Below, in pieces: positions 26,342 through 34,957 of a stretch of 64,000 nucleotides of DNA (position 1 is the first letter of the stretch; each line of letters starts with the position of its first letter). The position numbers and the translations under genes are program-made. Source of the DNA: DATKHR01 sp035510155 (GTDB taxonomy: Bacteria > Acidobacteriota > Vicinamibacteria > Vicinamibacterales > CAVVIG01); assembly GCA_035510155.1 (NCBI GenBank), contig DATKHR010000111.1:1-64000 (forward strand), in the 5' to 3' direction. The notes beneath the pieces were generated by a model. That model was not told the DNA's origin. It was given only the letters and a program-made list of their open reading frames with translations, and did no database searches.

Positions 26342-27091
26342 ATGGCCGTCGGGCGCAGAGAATTCCTCACATTTCTCACATGCCTTGCTGGTGCCCCCCG
26401 TGCGGCGTTCTTCGCCCAATCAAACGGGCAGGGTCAAACCGCGCAGGGTGGCCGCAACCAGAACGCACCCGGCCGCTATCCGCTTGGGCTGGGCGACGAC
26501 CGTGACGGCTTCGTCTACATTCCAGCCGGCTACACGGCCGGAACACCACTGCCGTTGTTGATCCTGCTGCACGGCGCGGGCAACACGTCGCTGTCGGTGC
26601 AATACGCGCTGCCGCTGGCCGATGAGTTCAGCGTCATCATCCTGGCGCCTGACTCCCGCGACGAGCGGACCTGGGATGGTGTGCTTCGCAGCTGGGGCCC
26701 CGACGTCGAGTTCATCTCGAACGCCGTCGCCCAGACCGTCGCCCGCTACAGCGTCGATCGCGACCGCCTCGGCATCGGCGGCTTCTCGGACGGCGCGTCG
26801 TACGCGCTCTCCTTCGGCATCACGTTCGGCGACCAGTTCACGAGCGTCATCGCCATGTCGCCCGGTGTGATGCAACCGATGGCCGCCCGGGGAAAACCCC
26901 GCGTCTTCATCTCGCACGGCACGAACGATCCCGTCATGCCAATCGACATCACCAGCCGGACGTTCGTGCCGAAACTGAAAAGCCTTGGATACGACGTGAC
27001 GTACCGGGAATACCAGGGGCGCCACGCTCCATCGCCGCCGATCGTGCGTGAGGCGTTCGACTGGTTCGCGCGTTCCGCAAGGGTTCCATAG
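26342..27091 (+). CDS. Exported alpha/beta-hydrolase esterase
   Basis: 249 residues. A Tat-like leader (GRREFLTFLTCLAG) precedes an alpha/beta-hydrolase domain of the phospholipase/carboxylesterase type: LILLHGAGN gives the oxyanion strand, GGFSDGAS the nucleophile elbow, SHGTNDPVMP the acidic residue and GRHAPSPPI the His. Probably cleaves small esters outside the cytoplasm. It is divergent to the cupin gene and may have a leaderless mRNA. Confidence 0.85.
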   Translation: MAVGRREFLTFLTCLAGAPRAAFFAQSNGQGQTAQGGRNQNAPGRYPLGLGDDRDGFVYIPAGYTAGTPLPLLILLHGAGNTSLSVQYALPLADEFSVIILAPDSRDERTWDGVLRSWGPDVEFISNAVAQTVARYSVDRDRLGIGGFSDGASYALSFGITFGDQFTSVIAMSPGVMQPMAARGKPRVFISHGTNDPVMPIDITSRTFVPKLKSLGYDVTYREYQGRHAPSPPIVREAFDWFARSARVP

Positions 27092-27176
27092 AGAAATTTG
27101 TAATTGACGCAACAAGGTTGATGCCCCATAACGGGGCGCGCGGACGTTTTTCCGCAGCCAGGGTGCGATTCCCGTC

Positions 27177-27191
27177 TGGCATAGGAGTTGC
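27177..27191 (+). promoter_or_regulatory. Candidate sigma-54 (-24/-12) promoter
   Basis: TGGCATAGGAGTTGC matches TGGCAY-RN4-TTGC at every core position. It lies 24 nt before the ATG at 27216, so transcription would start around 27203. A palindromic enhancer site was not found. The GC-rich background makes a chance match possible. Confidence 0.4.
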
Positions 27192-27215
27192 CGCTCGCAG
27201 CCTACGCCGACAACT

Positions 27216-27689
27216 ATGCCCGATGCGCACCTCAGCTCCGCTGCCCCTGCGTTTCTTACGATTGACACCCGTGCTCCAGCCGCCGTCCGAGAGCTCATCG
27301 TCGAAGCCGACGGCTGTCTGAAAGCCGGCTTTCTGACAGGCGGCACCGTGTGCGCCCAGAAGGCCATTCAGACGCTGCTGCAGCACGAAAGCGCCGAAGG
27401 GGCGAGCTATGAAGCGCGGCTTCACGCGCTCAGCCAGAAATATCCGTCCGTCCCACAGTCGCTCTTCGCGCTGTGCATCCGCCTCGGCGAATCACCGTCG
27501 AAAGAGCACCCGGCGCTCGACGTCGAACGGCTGAAGGTCCTGGTCGTCGCGCTCAAGATCATGTTGTACGAGATCTACGTGCTCGGCCCCGACCGCGTCG
27601 ACCGATTGAAGTACCTGCAGCAGATGGTCGAAGCGTGCGAGGCTGGCGCTCACGGCCAGAAGTCGACGGTCGTCGCCTTCCCGAACTGA
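27216..27689 (+). CDS. Hypothetical protein, HEPN/DUF4145-like helical
   Basis: 157 residues, almost all helical. The stretch AAVRELIVEADGCLKAGFLTGGTVCAQKAIQTLL resembles the first helices of DUF4145/HEPN-like domains, which often carry a Cys-Arg/Lys core. There is no signal or membrane segment. No enzyme motif is visible. It may be driven by a sigma-54 promoter upstream. Its end overlaps the convergent glycoside-hydrolase gene by 40 bp. Confidence 0.65.
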   Translation: MPDAHLSSAAPAFLTIDTRAPAAVRELIVEADGCLKAGFLTGGTVCAQKAIQTLLQHESAEGASYEARLHALSQKYPSVPQSLFALCIRLGESPSKEHPALDVERLKVLVVALKIMLYEIYVLGPDRVDRLKYLQQMVEACEAGAHGQKSTVVAFPN

Positions 27690-28687
27690 CCGGACCGGGG
27701 TTTCTGCGGCCCCCCATCCGGGGGAACCGTCGCCCCGGCGTGGGCGTTGATGAACGCCTGATAAAGTGAGAACGCCGGCCGGTTGCTCCAATCCGGGCGT
27801 GTCATCGCGCTGCCGCAGTCGTTTGGCAGCGGCGGATCGTACAAATCATAGAACATCACGCCGGTCCACCAATGGCGCCGACGCTCAAGCGCATCGAGCA
27901 CCTGCTGATAGAACAGGGCCTGTTCGATCTCTCCGAACACCGATCGGCAGGGCCTCAGCCCGGTTTCCGAGAGCCAGACGTCCCTGCCGTACGACGACGG
28001 TAGCACGATGTCGTCCATCATCCGGTCGAGCTTCGGACCGTCGCCGTACCAATGCAGAGTGACGATGTCGAACAGAGCGGCGGTTTCGCGCATGGCGGCG
28101 CTGAACCAGCCATTGAGTGTTGCGTGGTGGCTGATCTCGGGACCGAGCACGAGTGCCTTCGGGTTGGCGGCGCGAATCGCCGCGCGGCCGGCCATGGCGA
28201 GGGCTTTGTACACCTCAAGGTCGGCACCTTGGAGATACATATCGAGATTCGGCTCATTCCACACCCCCCAGAGGAAGATGTCGTCCCTATAGCGCGCGAC
28301 CACCGCGTATACGAAGTCGTAATAGTCCTGATACACGAGGGGCGGATAGTTGAACGGTCGACCGCCGTTGGCCCATCGAGGTGTGTAGGCCAGCGATCCG
28401 AAGATCATCCGATGCGTACGCTTGGCTTGGTCGCGCCAGGCATCGGTCACGGTCCAGTCGAAACAGCCTTTGCACGCCGGTTCGATCACGTCCCACCCGT
28501 AGAGCAGCCGGACGACGTTTGCGCCTAGCTCCACCATCTTGTCGGCCATCTGTGGCGTGAACGCACGCGCGTTCACCCCGAAGGAGAAGCCGTACACGCC
28601 TTGCCCCTGCGCGGTGGTTCCCCCACTCCACAGCGCACCGAACGTTGCCAACAGGAGAACCAGGAACGCACGTGGCGCGCGTGGCAT
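27650..28687 (-). CDS. Secreted glycoside hydrolase, GH5/GH39-like clan A
   Basis: 345 residues from ATG 28687. A signal peptide (residues 1-26) ends near GTTAQG. A TIM-barrel clan A enzyme is shown by VWNEPN (acid/base Glu), LHWYGDG and LSETGLRP (nucleophile Glu on strand 7). Aromatic-rich WWTGVMFYDLYD closes the active site. It likely hydrolyses a beta-linked polysaccharide; the exact family is not resolvable by eye. Its start is divergent to the small barrel protein, while its end overlaps the preceding gene. Confidence 0.85.
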   Translation of the reverse strand: MPRAPRAFLVLLLATFGALWSGGTTAQGQGVYGFSFGVNARAFTPQMADKMVELGANVVRLLYGWDVIEPACKGCFDWTVTDAWRDQAKRTHRMIFGSLAYTPRWANGGRPFNYPPLVYQDYYDFVYAVVARYRDDIFLWGVWNEPNLDMYLQGADLEVYKALAMAGRAAIRAANPKALVLGPEISHHATLNGWFSAAMRETAALFDIVTLHWYGDGPKLDRMMDDIVLPSSYGRDVWLSETGLRPCRSVFGEIEQALFYQQVLDALERRRHWWTGVMFYDLYDPPLPNDCGSAMTRPDWSNRPAFSLYQAFINAHAGATVPPDGGPQKPRSGQFGKATTVDFWP

Positions 28688-28725
28688 TGCCCTATCATGG
28701 AGCCTTAGGACCGGGTGACATCGAC

Positions 28726-29304
28726 GTGCAACGACACTCAAGAGCCCTGGCGACGCTCGTGTGCCTCGGTTCCACCCTCGCCATCCCGCGATCCGTCCAT
28801 GCGCAGACGCCGTCGACGTCATCGACTGAATTCTTCGGCGGCTACTCATATCTGCGCGACCCGGGCGCTTCGGTGCTGACCGCCACGGAAGGCGACGACA
28901 GCTTTCCGCTCGGGTGGGCCGCCGGCGTGGCGCGGCCGGTGCGGCGGGCGATCGCCGTCGTGGGCGACGTCAGCGGTCAGTACAAGACACGCACGACGTT
29001 CGACAACGACGTCAAGCTGTCGTTCCACGCGTTTATGGCCGGGCCTCGCGCGAGCGCTACGATTGGACGTGTCGCCGAGTTCGCGCAGATCCTCGTCGGC
29101 GCCGTGCACGCCCGAGGATCCGGCTTCGGCGTGACCACATCTCTCACGACTCTCGGCGTCCAACCTGGCGGGGGCATCGACTACCCGCTCGGGTCGCGGT
29201 TCGCGGCGCGGCTCGAGCTCGACTACCGGTGGATCAAGGGCTCCGCAGAGGGACGGGAGGCCGCGAACCAGCTGCGAGCGATCGTGGCGGTCGTCTATCG
29301 CTGA
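28726..29304 (+). CDS. Outer-membrane beta-barrel protein, small
   Basis: 192 residues from GTG 28726, with GGTGA 7 nt upstream. A signal peptide (SRALATLVCLGSTLAIPRSVHAQ) precedes a short barrel: FGGYSYLRD, SFPLGWAAGVAR and a final IVAVVYR are the typical opening and closing strands of OmpA/OprF-like 8-strand barrels. Exact function unknown. It is followed 12 bp later by the GT4 gene and may be co-transcribed. Confidence 0.7.
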   Translation: MQRHSRALATLVCLGSTLAIPRSVHAQTPSTSSTEFFGGYSYLRDPGASVLTATEGDDSFPLGWAAGVARPVRRAIAVVGDVSGQYKTRTTFDNDVKLSFHAFMAGPRASATIGRVAEFAQILVGAVHARGSGFGVTTSLTTLGVQPGGGIDYPLGSRFAARLELDYRWIKGSAEGREAANQLRAIVAVVYR

Positions 29305-29316
29305 ATTGAACGCTGG

Positions 29317-30471
29317 ATGAAGATCGGCATGGTCGTGACGGGCGGCGTCGATCGCAGCGGCCGCGAGCGTGTCGTCCCAGCCCTGCTGTGGCTGATCGAG
29401 GCGCTGGCGCGGCGCCACGAGCTCCACGTCTTCGTGCTCGACTATTACCCGGAGCCGTGCTCGTACGACCTGCTCGGAGCAACGGTGCACGATCTCGGCC
29501 GGGTACGCGGCGTTCGTGGCTCGAGACGGTTCCGCATCGCGCGCCGCCTGTCGGTGGAGTTGGCCGCCCACGGCCCGTTCGACGTCCTGCACGCATATTG
29601 GGGGGTGCCGGCCGGTGCCGTCACGGCCCGGTTGGCGGGCCGCATCGGCGTTCCAGTGGTCGTGACCTTCGACAGCGGGGAATTCGTGCGCTGCGATGAC
29701 ATCGCCTACGGGCTTCAACGGCGCTGGATCGATCGGCTCGCCGTCCGCGCGGCCATTCGCGCCGCCTCGACGCTGACGGTGCCGACGCAATTCATGCGGC
29801 GGCTGGCGGAGCGGCACGGCGCCGATCCGATTGTCATTCCGATTGGCGTCGACGTGTCGCGCTTTCCGAAAGTCGACCGGTCGGATGGGCCGCCGTGGCG
29901 ACTGATTCGGGTCGCGAGCCTCAACCGCGTCAAGGATTACCCGACTCTGCTTCGCGCGCTCGCGCACCTGGTCGCGCGCGTCCCCGATGTGCACCTCGAC
30001 ATCGTAGGCGAAGACATCCTCGGCGGGGCGATCCAGTCGATGGCCGATGGCCTCGGACTCCGGGCGTACGTGACGTTTCACGGCGGACAGCCTACCGAGC
30101 GCGTCTCGATGCTGTACGCGCGTGCGCACCTCAATCTCGTCTCCTCCCGTCATGAGTCCGCAAACGTGACGGTCCTCGAAGCGGCCTCTACCGGACTGCC
30201 GACCGTCGGTACCGCCGTCGGGTATGTCGCCGAGCTCGAGCCTGACGGCGCGGTCGCGGTACCGGTGCAAGAACCAGTGGCCCTCGCGGCCGCGATCGAG
30301 CGGGCGCTGCACGATCGGGAAAGACGCGAGCGTCTCGGCGCCGCGGCGCGCGCCTGGACAATTGAGCACGACGTTGACTGGACGGCGCGGCAGTTCGAGC
30401 GGTTGTACACGGGGCTCGTCAGCGAGCGCCCACGCCAGGCTCCGAGATCGGACAGCCCTCAATCCGCCTGA
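29317..30471 (+). CDS. Glycosyltransferase family 4
   Basis: 384 residues, GT-B fold. The C-terminal Rossmann domain begins near RLIRVASLNRVKDYPTLLRAL, and SSRHESANVTVLEAASTGLPTVGT holds the EX7E motif (ESANVTVLE) that binds the nucleotide-sugar. It probably adds one sugar to a lipid-linked glycan in the cytoplasm. It is convergent to the amidohydrolase gene, overlapping it by 53 bp. It is the first gene of the right-facing side of the glycan cluster. Confidence 0.9.
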   Translation: MKIGMVVTGGVDRSGRERVVPALLWLIEALARRHELHVFVLDYYPEPCSYDLLGATVHDLGRVRGVRGSRRFRIARRLSVELAAHGPFDVLHAYWGVPAGAVTARLAGRIGVPVVVTFDSGEFVRCDDIAYGLQRRWIDRLAVRAAIRAASTLTVPTQFMRRLAERHGADPIVIPIGVDVSRFPKVDRSDGPPWRLIRVASLNRVKDYPTLLRALAHLVARVPDVHLDIVGEDILGGAIQSMADGLGLRAYVTFHGGQPTERVSMLYARAHLNLVSSRHESANVTVLEAASTGLPTVGTAVGYVAELEPDGAVAVPVQEPVALAAAIERALHDRERRERLGAAARAWTIEHDVDWTARQFERLYTGLVSERPRQAPRSDSPQSA

Positions 30472-31756
30472 CCAGCCCTGAGTCAGCGATTTTCGTGACA
30501 CCGTCGACGATGAGCTGACGAGGCACGACGCCGCGCGCGTGAAAGAGGGCGGCCAACGACGCGTTCCCGACGAGCGGGCGTCCCCCTACGACGACGAGCG
30601 AAACGTCACAGCGGCGCGCTGCGAGGAGCGCCGCCGCCGCGGCATCGATCGCGTCGTGCAATCCTTCCGGCCGGGAGGGCAGTTGGGGCGACCCTTCCCT
30701 CTCGGCCTCCAGTCCCGGGGCTCCGGTGCCAGGCACTCCTCCGGGGTTCGGGACGATCACGAGATCCGCCGGACCGCCAATGGACAAGCGGCCGGCGTAT
30801 GGGAGCCGCAGCAAGCGCGCCGCGTTGGTCGTGACCATGGCCAGCAATTCCCGTGTCGAAGCCACGTGCGTCGCGCTGGCGGCCCTGAGCTCGTCGAGCA
30901 GATCGTTCGACCCCGTCAGCCGTGAGTCGGACCCGAGCGCCACGGGAGCCGGCGCCTCGTGACCGTCCAACCCGTCGAGCAGCGGGCGCACGGCGGCGGT
31001 CCGGCCGAACAGGAAGGCGTTCGATCCCGGGCACCAGACGAGCCCGGCGCCGGCCTTCACCATGCGACTGAACCCGTTCGCGTCGATCGCGACGCCGTGC
31101 ACGGCGATCGTATTCGGCGCGAGGCATCCGAGGGCCTCGAGCCGAGGCAGCTCGCTCGCCGCCTCGTCGTCGACACCCTCGGCGAGATGGACCACGAACG
31201 GCACGTCCGCGGACGTGCGCCGCCAGCGCAGGGCCACTTCTCCACCGAGCTCGCCACGCGCGCCGGCCGGGCCGTGCTCGAGCGCGAAAGAATGCGCCCA
31301 CCCGTAGCGCCGAACGACGTGAATCGGCATCGTCCGACGGAGCTCGCTGTAATACGGGTTGTGGTGCGCAACGGTTGTCACACCGGCGAGGAGGTTCTTC
31401 AGCGCACCGATGAACAGCCGCTCGGTGAGCGGGTATCCGACGCCTGCGCGGATCGACGAGTCCGAGGCCAGCCGCGGGCGCATGTCTTCCATCCACTCGG
31501 TGGCATTCGCGTACCGATCGCGGAACTTGCGCCGGCCGTAGTGATTGAGCTCGAGGTGGTCGTGCGCGTTGATGAGACCCGGAAGAATCCACGCTCCCCG
31601 GAGATCGATGACTGTGTCGCCCTGCTTCGGCGGGGCGTTTATCGCGAGGATGCGCGACGTGAAGCGGAGCGATCGGATGGCTTCGCTGGCTCCGTCGGGC
31701 GCGGCCACGGCAGGGGCGCCAGCATTCACGAGGTATGCGGCGCGGCCCAGGATCAC
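30419..31756 (-). CDS. Amidohydrolase-superfamily enzyme (SAH/chlorohydrolase-like)
   Basis: 445 residues from GTG 31756, overlapping the upstream methyltransferase stop by four bases (GTGA), with GGAGCAAGG upstream. The composite-domain barrel has NAHDHLE (HxH metal pair), VVHLAEGVDDEA, VHGVA and GSDSRLTGSNDLLDELR, the pattern of the metal-dependent aminohydrolase branch that includes S-adenosylhomocysteine deaminase and TrzN-like enzymes. Being at the end of an operon with two methyltransferases and two radical SAM enzymes, it might process SAH or the glycan product; this is inference. Confidence 0.82.
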   Translation of the reverse strand: MILGRAAYLVNAGAPAVAAPDGASEAIRSLRFTSRILAINAPPKQGDTVIDLRGAWILPGLINAHDHLELNHYGRRKFRDRYANATEWMEDMRPRLASDSSIRAGVGYPLTERLFIGALKNLLAGVTTVAHHNPYYSELRRTMPIHVVRRYGWAHSFALEHGPAGARGELGGEVALRWRRTSADVPFVVHLAEGVDDEAASELPRLEALGCLAPNTIAVHGVAIDANGFSRMVKAGAGLVWCPGSNAFLFGRTAAVRPLLDGLDGHEAPAPVALGSDSRLTGSNDLLDELRAASATHVASTRELLAMVTTNAARLLRLPYAGRLSIGGPADLVIVPNPGGVPGTGAPGLEAEREGSPQLPSRPEGLHDAIDAAAAALLAARRCDVSLVVVGGRPLVGNASLAALFHARGVVPRQLIVDGVTKIADSGLVRRIEGCPISEPGVGAR

Positions 31757-32526
31757 CGTGGCGAACCTTGCTCCGGCGTCGAAACTCCGGACACTCTTTT
31801 TACAGCATGAAAGACCGCGACCACCGGTGCCAGGCGGTCCCGCGGCACGGGGCCCGCCGAGGCACCCCAACGTGGCAGCCGCGTTTGGGACCTTGCCCAG
31901 GCGCCCGCCCGGGCGAACCGTGCGAGACGGCCCACCCTGGGGACCTTGACGCGCGGCTCGCGAATCGCCAGCACGCTCAACCCGGCAGCGGACAGAGCCG
32001 CGAGATGTGCCTCGATCGTGTGCGGCGCAAGCTGAACGGCGTGTAGGCCGCCGTCGGCGGTTCTGAATGTGCGCTCCCACCCGTAATCCAGCCACGAGGG
32101 GTGGAAATCGGAGTACACGAGGTGGCCGGCGGGGGTCATGACCCGGGCCATCTCGGTCATCCAGCCGGGGAGATCGCGGATGTCGCCGACCATCAACGAC
32201 GCGTTCACCAGGTCGAATGTCGCGCGCCGGAAGGGAAGGCAACAGGCATCCGCTCGAATGCAGCGGCCGTGAGCCACACGCCTGAGCATCGCCATCGACA
32301 GGTCGAGGCCCACGACCGAGCCGGCGCGCGTTTGGAGGATCGGCAGATACCGTCCAGAGCCCGTGCCGACGTCCAAAGCGCGCTTCGCGGATAGATGCGC
32401 GAGGATTCGAACGACGATCGCCTCTTCGGCCGCCATGAGCGGGTTGTGGGCTTCCGCCGCGTACGTGTCGGCCCACAGCTCGTAGGCCAGTCGCGGAGGA
32501 AGTGGCGTCAACGCGGTCCGCATCAT
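31753..32526 (-). CDS. Class I SAM-dependent methyltransferase (type 11)
   Basis: 257 residues. Motif I LDVGTGSGRYLP, motif II LDLSMAMLRR, and post-I ACCLPFRRATFDLVNASLMVGDI are all present, as in UbiE-like methyltransferases. The first ATG overlaps the stop of the preceding radical SAM gene (TGATG), giving a coupled junction; a second ATG follows immediately. The C-terminus is basic and rich in Arg. Probably methylates an intermediate in the glycan cluster. Confidence 0.87.
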   Translation of the reverse strand: MMRTALTPLPPRLAYELWADTYAAEAHNPLMAAEEAIVVRILAHLSAKRALDVGTGSGRYLPILQTRAGSVVGLDLSMAMLRRVAHGRCIRADACCLPFRRATFDLVNASLMVGDIRDLPGWMTEMARVMTPAGHLVYSDFHPSWLDYGWERTFRTADGGLHAVQLAPHTIEAHLAALSAAGLSVLAIREPRVKVPRVGRLARFARAGAWARSQTRLPRWGASAGPVPRDRLAPVVAVFHAVKRVSGVSTPEQGSPR

Positions 32527-34052
32527 CAGAAGCCCGTGGTCTCCGGCCGCTGATAACTCATGAAGTGCTGAAGCGCGTGAAGCTCGTACGGCGCATCGTA
32601 GAAACGGAGCGCGTAGCGCCACGAGCTCGTCGTCCTCAAGACCGCGCGCCGCCAGCGCGTCAGCTTCGGGTCGGTGACGGTGGGATAAAAGGCGTTGACG
32701 ACCCGCTCGAAGTTCCTGACGCGGCGCCGCACCTCGGTGTGCACCCAGGGGAGCCCGTCGCCGCGCCGCTTTGCGAGCTGTTCCCACGCCGGCGACGCCC
32801 ACTCCTCGAGCGAATCAGCAAAGCGGAACCCCTCTCGCCGCGCGCTGTCGAGCAGCACGCCGTCGAGCGGGACCGGCGTGTACGTATAGAGAATGATTTC
32901 CACCGCCGGATTGACCCGCTTGATCCGGCGGATGAACTCAAACGTGCGCGCGACGTCCCTTTCCGGATCGGGCGGGCAACCGAGCACAAAAGAGAATTCC
33001 GGGACGATGCGGTGCCGCTTCATGCGTGCCGCGAGCTCGAGCGCCAGGCTCGCCGACGCCGTGCCGCCTTTGTTCATCGCCGCAAGCGCTTCGTCGGAGC
33101 CGGATTCGGCGCCGGAAAAGACCATCTTGAGGCCCGAGCGCGCCATCTTCTCCCACGTGGCCTCGCCGTAATGCATCAACGTGTCGACGCGCCCGAGGCC
33201 CCACCATCGAAGCCGCAGATCGGTGATGCGATCGGCAAACTCCGCCGTCCGCGCTTCCGATACGAAGAAGTCCATGTCGTGCATCTGAACCGCATCGATC
33301 CCAAAAGTTGACGTGAGGTGTCTGAGGACGCGTTCCAGACGTGCGGGAGACTGCGCCAGCCAGCGCCGGTTCGACATCGCCACAACCGCGCAGAAGTTGC
33401 ACGCGAACGGACAGCCAAACGACGAGTTGTGCGCCGTCGTCCGGCGGCCGAGATAGTCCGCGTGCACATACGCCCCCATATCGATGCGGTGATACGGCAG
33501 GTCCGGCAGCTCATCGAGCGGAATCATGGGCCCAATCGGGTTGTGCACGATGCGACAGTCCAGTGCGGATTGCGACCACCCGGATTTCCACGACAGCCCG
33601 CCGATGCGATCGAATGATCCGCCGGATTTCAACGCGGCGATGAGCTCCAAGAGCGGGCGCTCGCCCTGGGACCGGACGGCGAAGTCCACGAATGACGACC
33701 TCAGCACGACGTCTGGATGCTGGGTCGGGAAGTAGCCGCCCCACACGATCGGCAGATCCGGACAGGCCGCTTTGATGCGCCGGCAGACTGTCACGGCTTG
33801 CGAGAGCTGCGGACCGGGCATGACGCTGACGGCCAACAACACGACCCTTTCGGGCGCACCCATCCTCGGAGGCCTCAAGGCGCGCGCCCGGGTCACGCAG
33901 TCGATGATGTCTGCCGCGGGATCGCGCGCAAGGTTCCCGTCGATGAGCGTCCACGGCTCCGCCCCCTCGAGCACCGCGGCCAGCGACATCAACGATAACG
34001 GCAGCGGCTGTTTTCCCGGCGTCGTCGACAACGGGTTGAAGAGAATGATCAT
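32526..34052 (-). CDS. B12-binding radical SAM enzyme
   Basis: 508 residues. An N-terminal Rossmann-like B12 domain (residues 1-180; PLSLMSLAAVLEGAEPWTLIDGN, PIVWGGYFPTQHPDVVL) precedes a radical SAM barrel with C214-P-F-A-C218-N-F-C221. Later motifs are FSGAESGSDEAL and FSFVLGCPPDPERDVARTFEF. Members of the class make C-methylations, cyclisations or thiolations. The ATG overlaps the previous methyltransferase stop (ATGA). It is one of two B12 radical SAM enzymes in this cluster. Confidence 0.9.
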   Translation of the reverse strand: MIILFNPLSTTPGKQPLPLSLMSLAAVLEGAEPWTLIDGNLARDPAADIIDCVTRARALRPPRMGAPERVVLLAVSVMPGPQLSQAVTVCRRIKAACPDLPIVWGGYFPTQHPDVVLRSSFVDFAVRSQGERPLLELIAALKSGGSFDRIGGLSWKSGWSQSALDCRIVHNPIGPMIPLDELPDLPYHRIDMGAYVHADYLGRRTTAHNSSFGCPFACNFCAVVAMSNRRWLAQSPARLERVLRHLTSTFGIDAVQMHDMDFFVSEARTAEFADRITDLRLRWWGLGRVDTLMHYGEATWEKMARSGLKMVFSGAESGSDEALAAMNKGGTASASLALELAARMKRHRIVPEFSFVLGCPPDPERDVARTFEFIRRIKRVNPAVEIILYTYTPVPLDGVLLDSARREGFRFADSLEEWASPAWEQLAKRRGDGLPWVHTEVRRRVRNFERVVNAFYPTVTDPKLTRWRRAVLRTTSSWRYALRFYDAPYELHALQHFMSYQRPETTGF

Positions 34053-34957
34053 CGCCGCTTCCGCAGCACGATCAAGAAGTGATCGCCCCACGATCGGAGC
34101 ACGGGCCAGCCGCCGACGAGGTCGTCGACGCGCTGCAGGCGTCCGACGAGCGCCGGATGACGCTCCGCAAACGCCTCGAGGTAGGGCGGCGGTGTCACCA
34201 GGCCCAGCGCCCGCAACGACACCACCGCGAAGCCGGCCGACCGAAACGCGCGAGCGAATTCGCGAGGCGCGTAGTAGCGCGTCCACACCGTGCGGCCTTC
34301 GAGCGGAACGGCGACTTGATGGCGAGAAAAGCGCAGCCTGGCGCGCGACCATGCGCCGCGGGCTGCGTACAGCGCAATCTCCCAGGGGCAGACCCGCCCG
34401 ATGGCGGACGCGACGAGCAGACCGCCCGGTCTCAGACGATCCGCGATGGTCCGAGCCGCCTCGGGAAGATCCGGCACGCAATTGAGCGCGCCGAAGCTCG
34501 AATAGGCGGCATCGAACAGATCGGGGGCCAACTGGTCGAGCTGATGGATGCCGAGGTGCTCGATCCGCACTTTTTCGTCCAGGCCCGCCTCCCGCACACG
34601 ATGCCGCGCGGCCTCAACCATCAGCGGCGACCAATCGATGGCCGTGATTTCGTGGCCGCTCTGCCCGAGTGGAACGTCATCGGTGCCCGGCCCGCAGCCG
34701 AGATCGAGGACTCTCGATCCGGGCTCGAGGAACCGATCGAGCGTGTCGCGCGAGCGCTTGCGCATCGCACACAGGATCGGATTGGCCGCGTTCGAACGAT
34801 CGTACCGGCTGGCCACGCCGTCGAAGGCGCGCTGCGTATCGATCAAGGCACGCTGCCGCTCGACGTTCTCTCGCTCGCGCGCCTCTCGCTCGCGCGTCTC
34901 TTTCTCACGTGCGGCTCGCTCGCGCGCCCCTCGCGCGGTCGCGGTCAGGATATCCAC
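34049..34957 (-). CDS. Class I methyltransferase with coiled N-terminus
   Basis: 302 residues. The first 45 residues are a charged helix with repeated RE units (ARERAAREKETRERE), coded by an imperfect hexameric repeat; the methyltransferase follows, with VLDLGCGPGTDDVPL as motif I and ITAIDWSPLMVEAAR as motif II. GLLVASAIGRVCPWE suggests a C-terminal lid. The start overlaps the end of the SPASM radical SAM gene by 13 bp. It may pair with the adjacent radical SAM enzymes to modify one substrate. Confidence 0.87.
   Translation of the reverse strand: MDILTATARGARERAAREKETREREARERENVERQRALIDTQRAFDGVASRYDRSNAANPILCAMRKRSRDTLDRFLEPGSRVLDLGCGPGTDDVPLGQSGHEITAIDWSPLMVEAARHRVREAGLDEKVRIEHLGIHQLDQLAPDLFDAAYSSFGALNCVPDLPEAARTIADRLRPGGLLVASAIGRVCPWEIALYAARGAWSRARLRFSRHQVAVPLEGRTVWTRYYAPREFARAFRSAGFAVVSLRALGLVTPPPYLEAFAERHPALVGRLQRVDDLVGGWPVLRSWGDHFLIVLRKRR

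Noticed and set aside
30959..31810. 283-codon plus-strand frame antisense to the amidohydrolase
   Set aside because: High-GC shadow: Arg/Gly/His-rich composition, no domain, opposite a gene with clear catalytic motifs.
32802..34481. Long N-terminal extensions of the methyltransferase and B12 radical SAM frames
   Set aside because: Extensions are Arg-rich shadows of the overlapping upstream genes; the ATG/TGA overlaps give the natural starts at 32526 and 34052.
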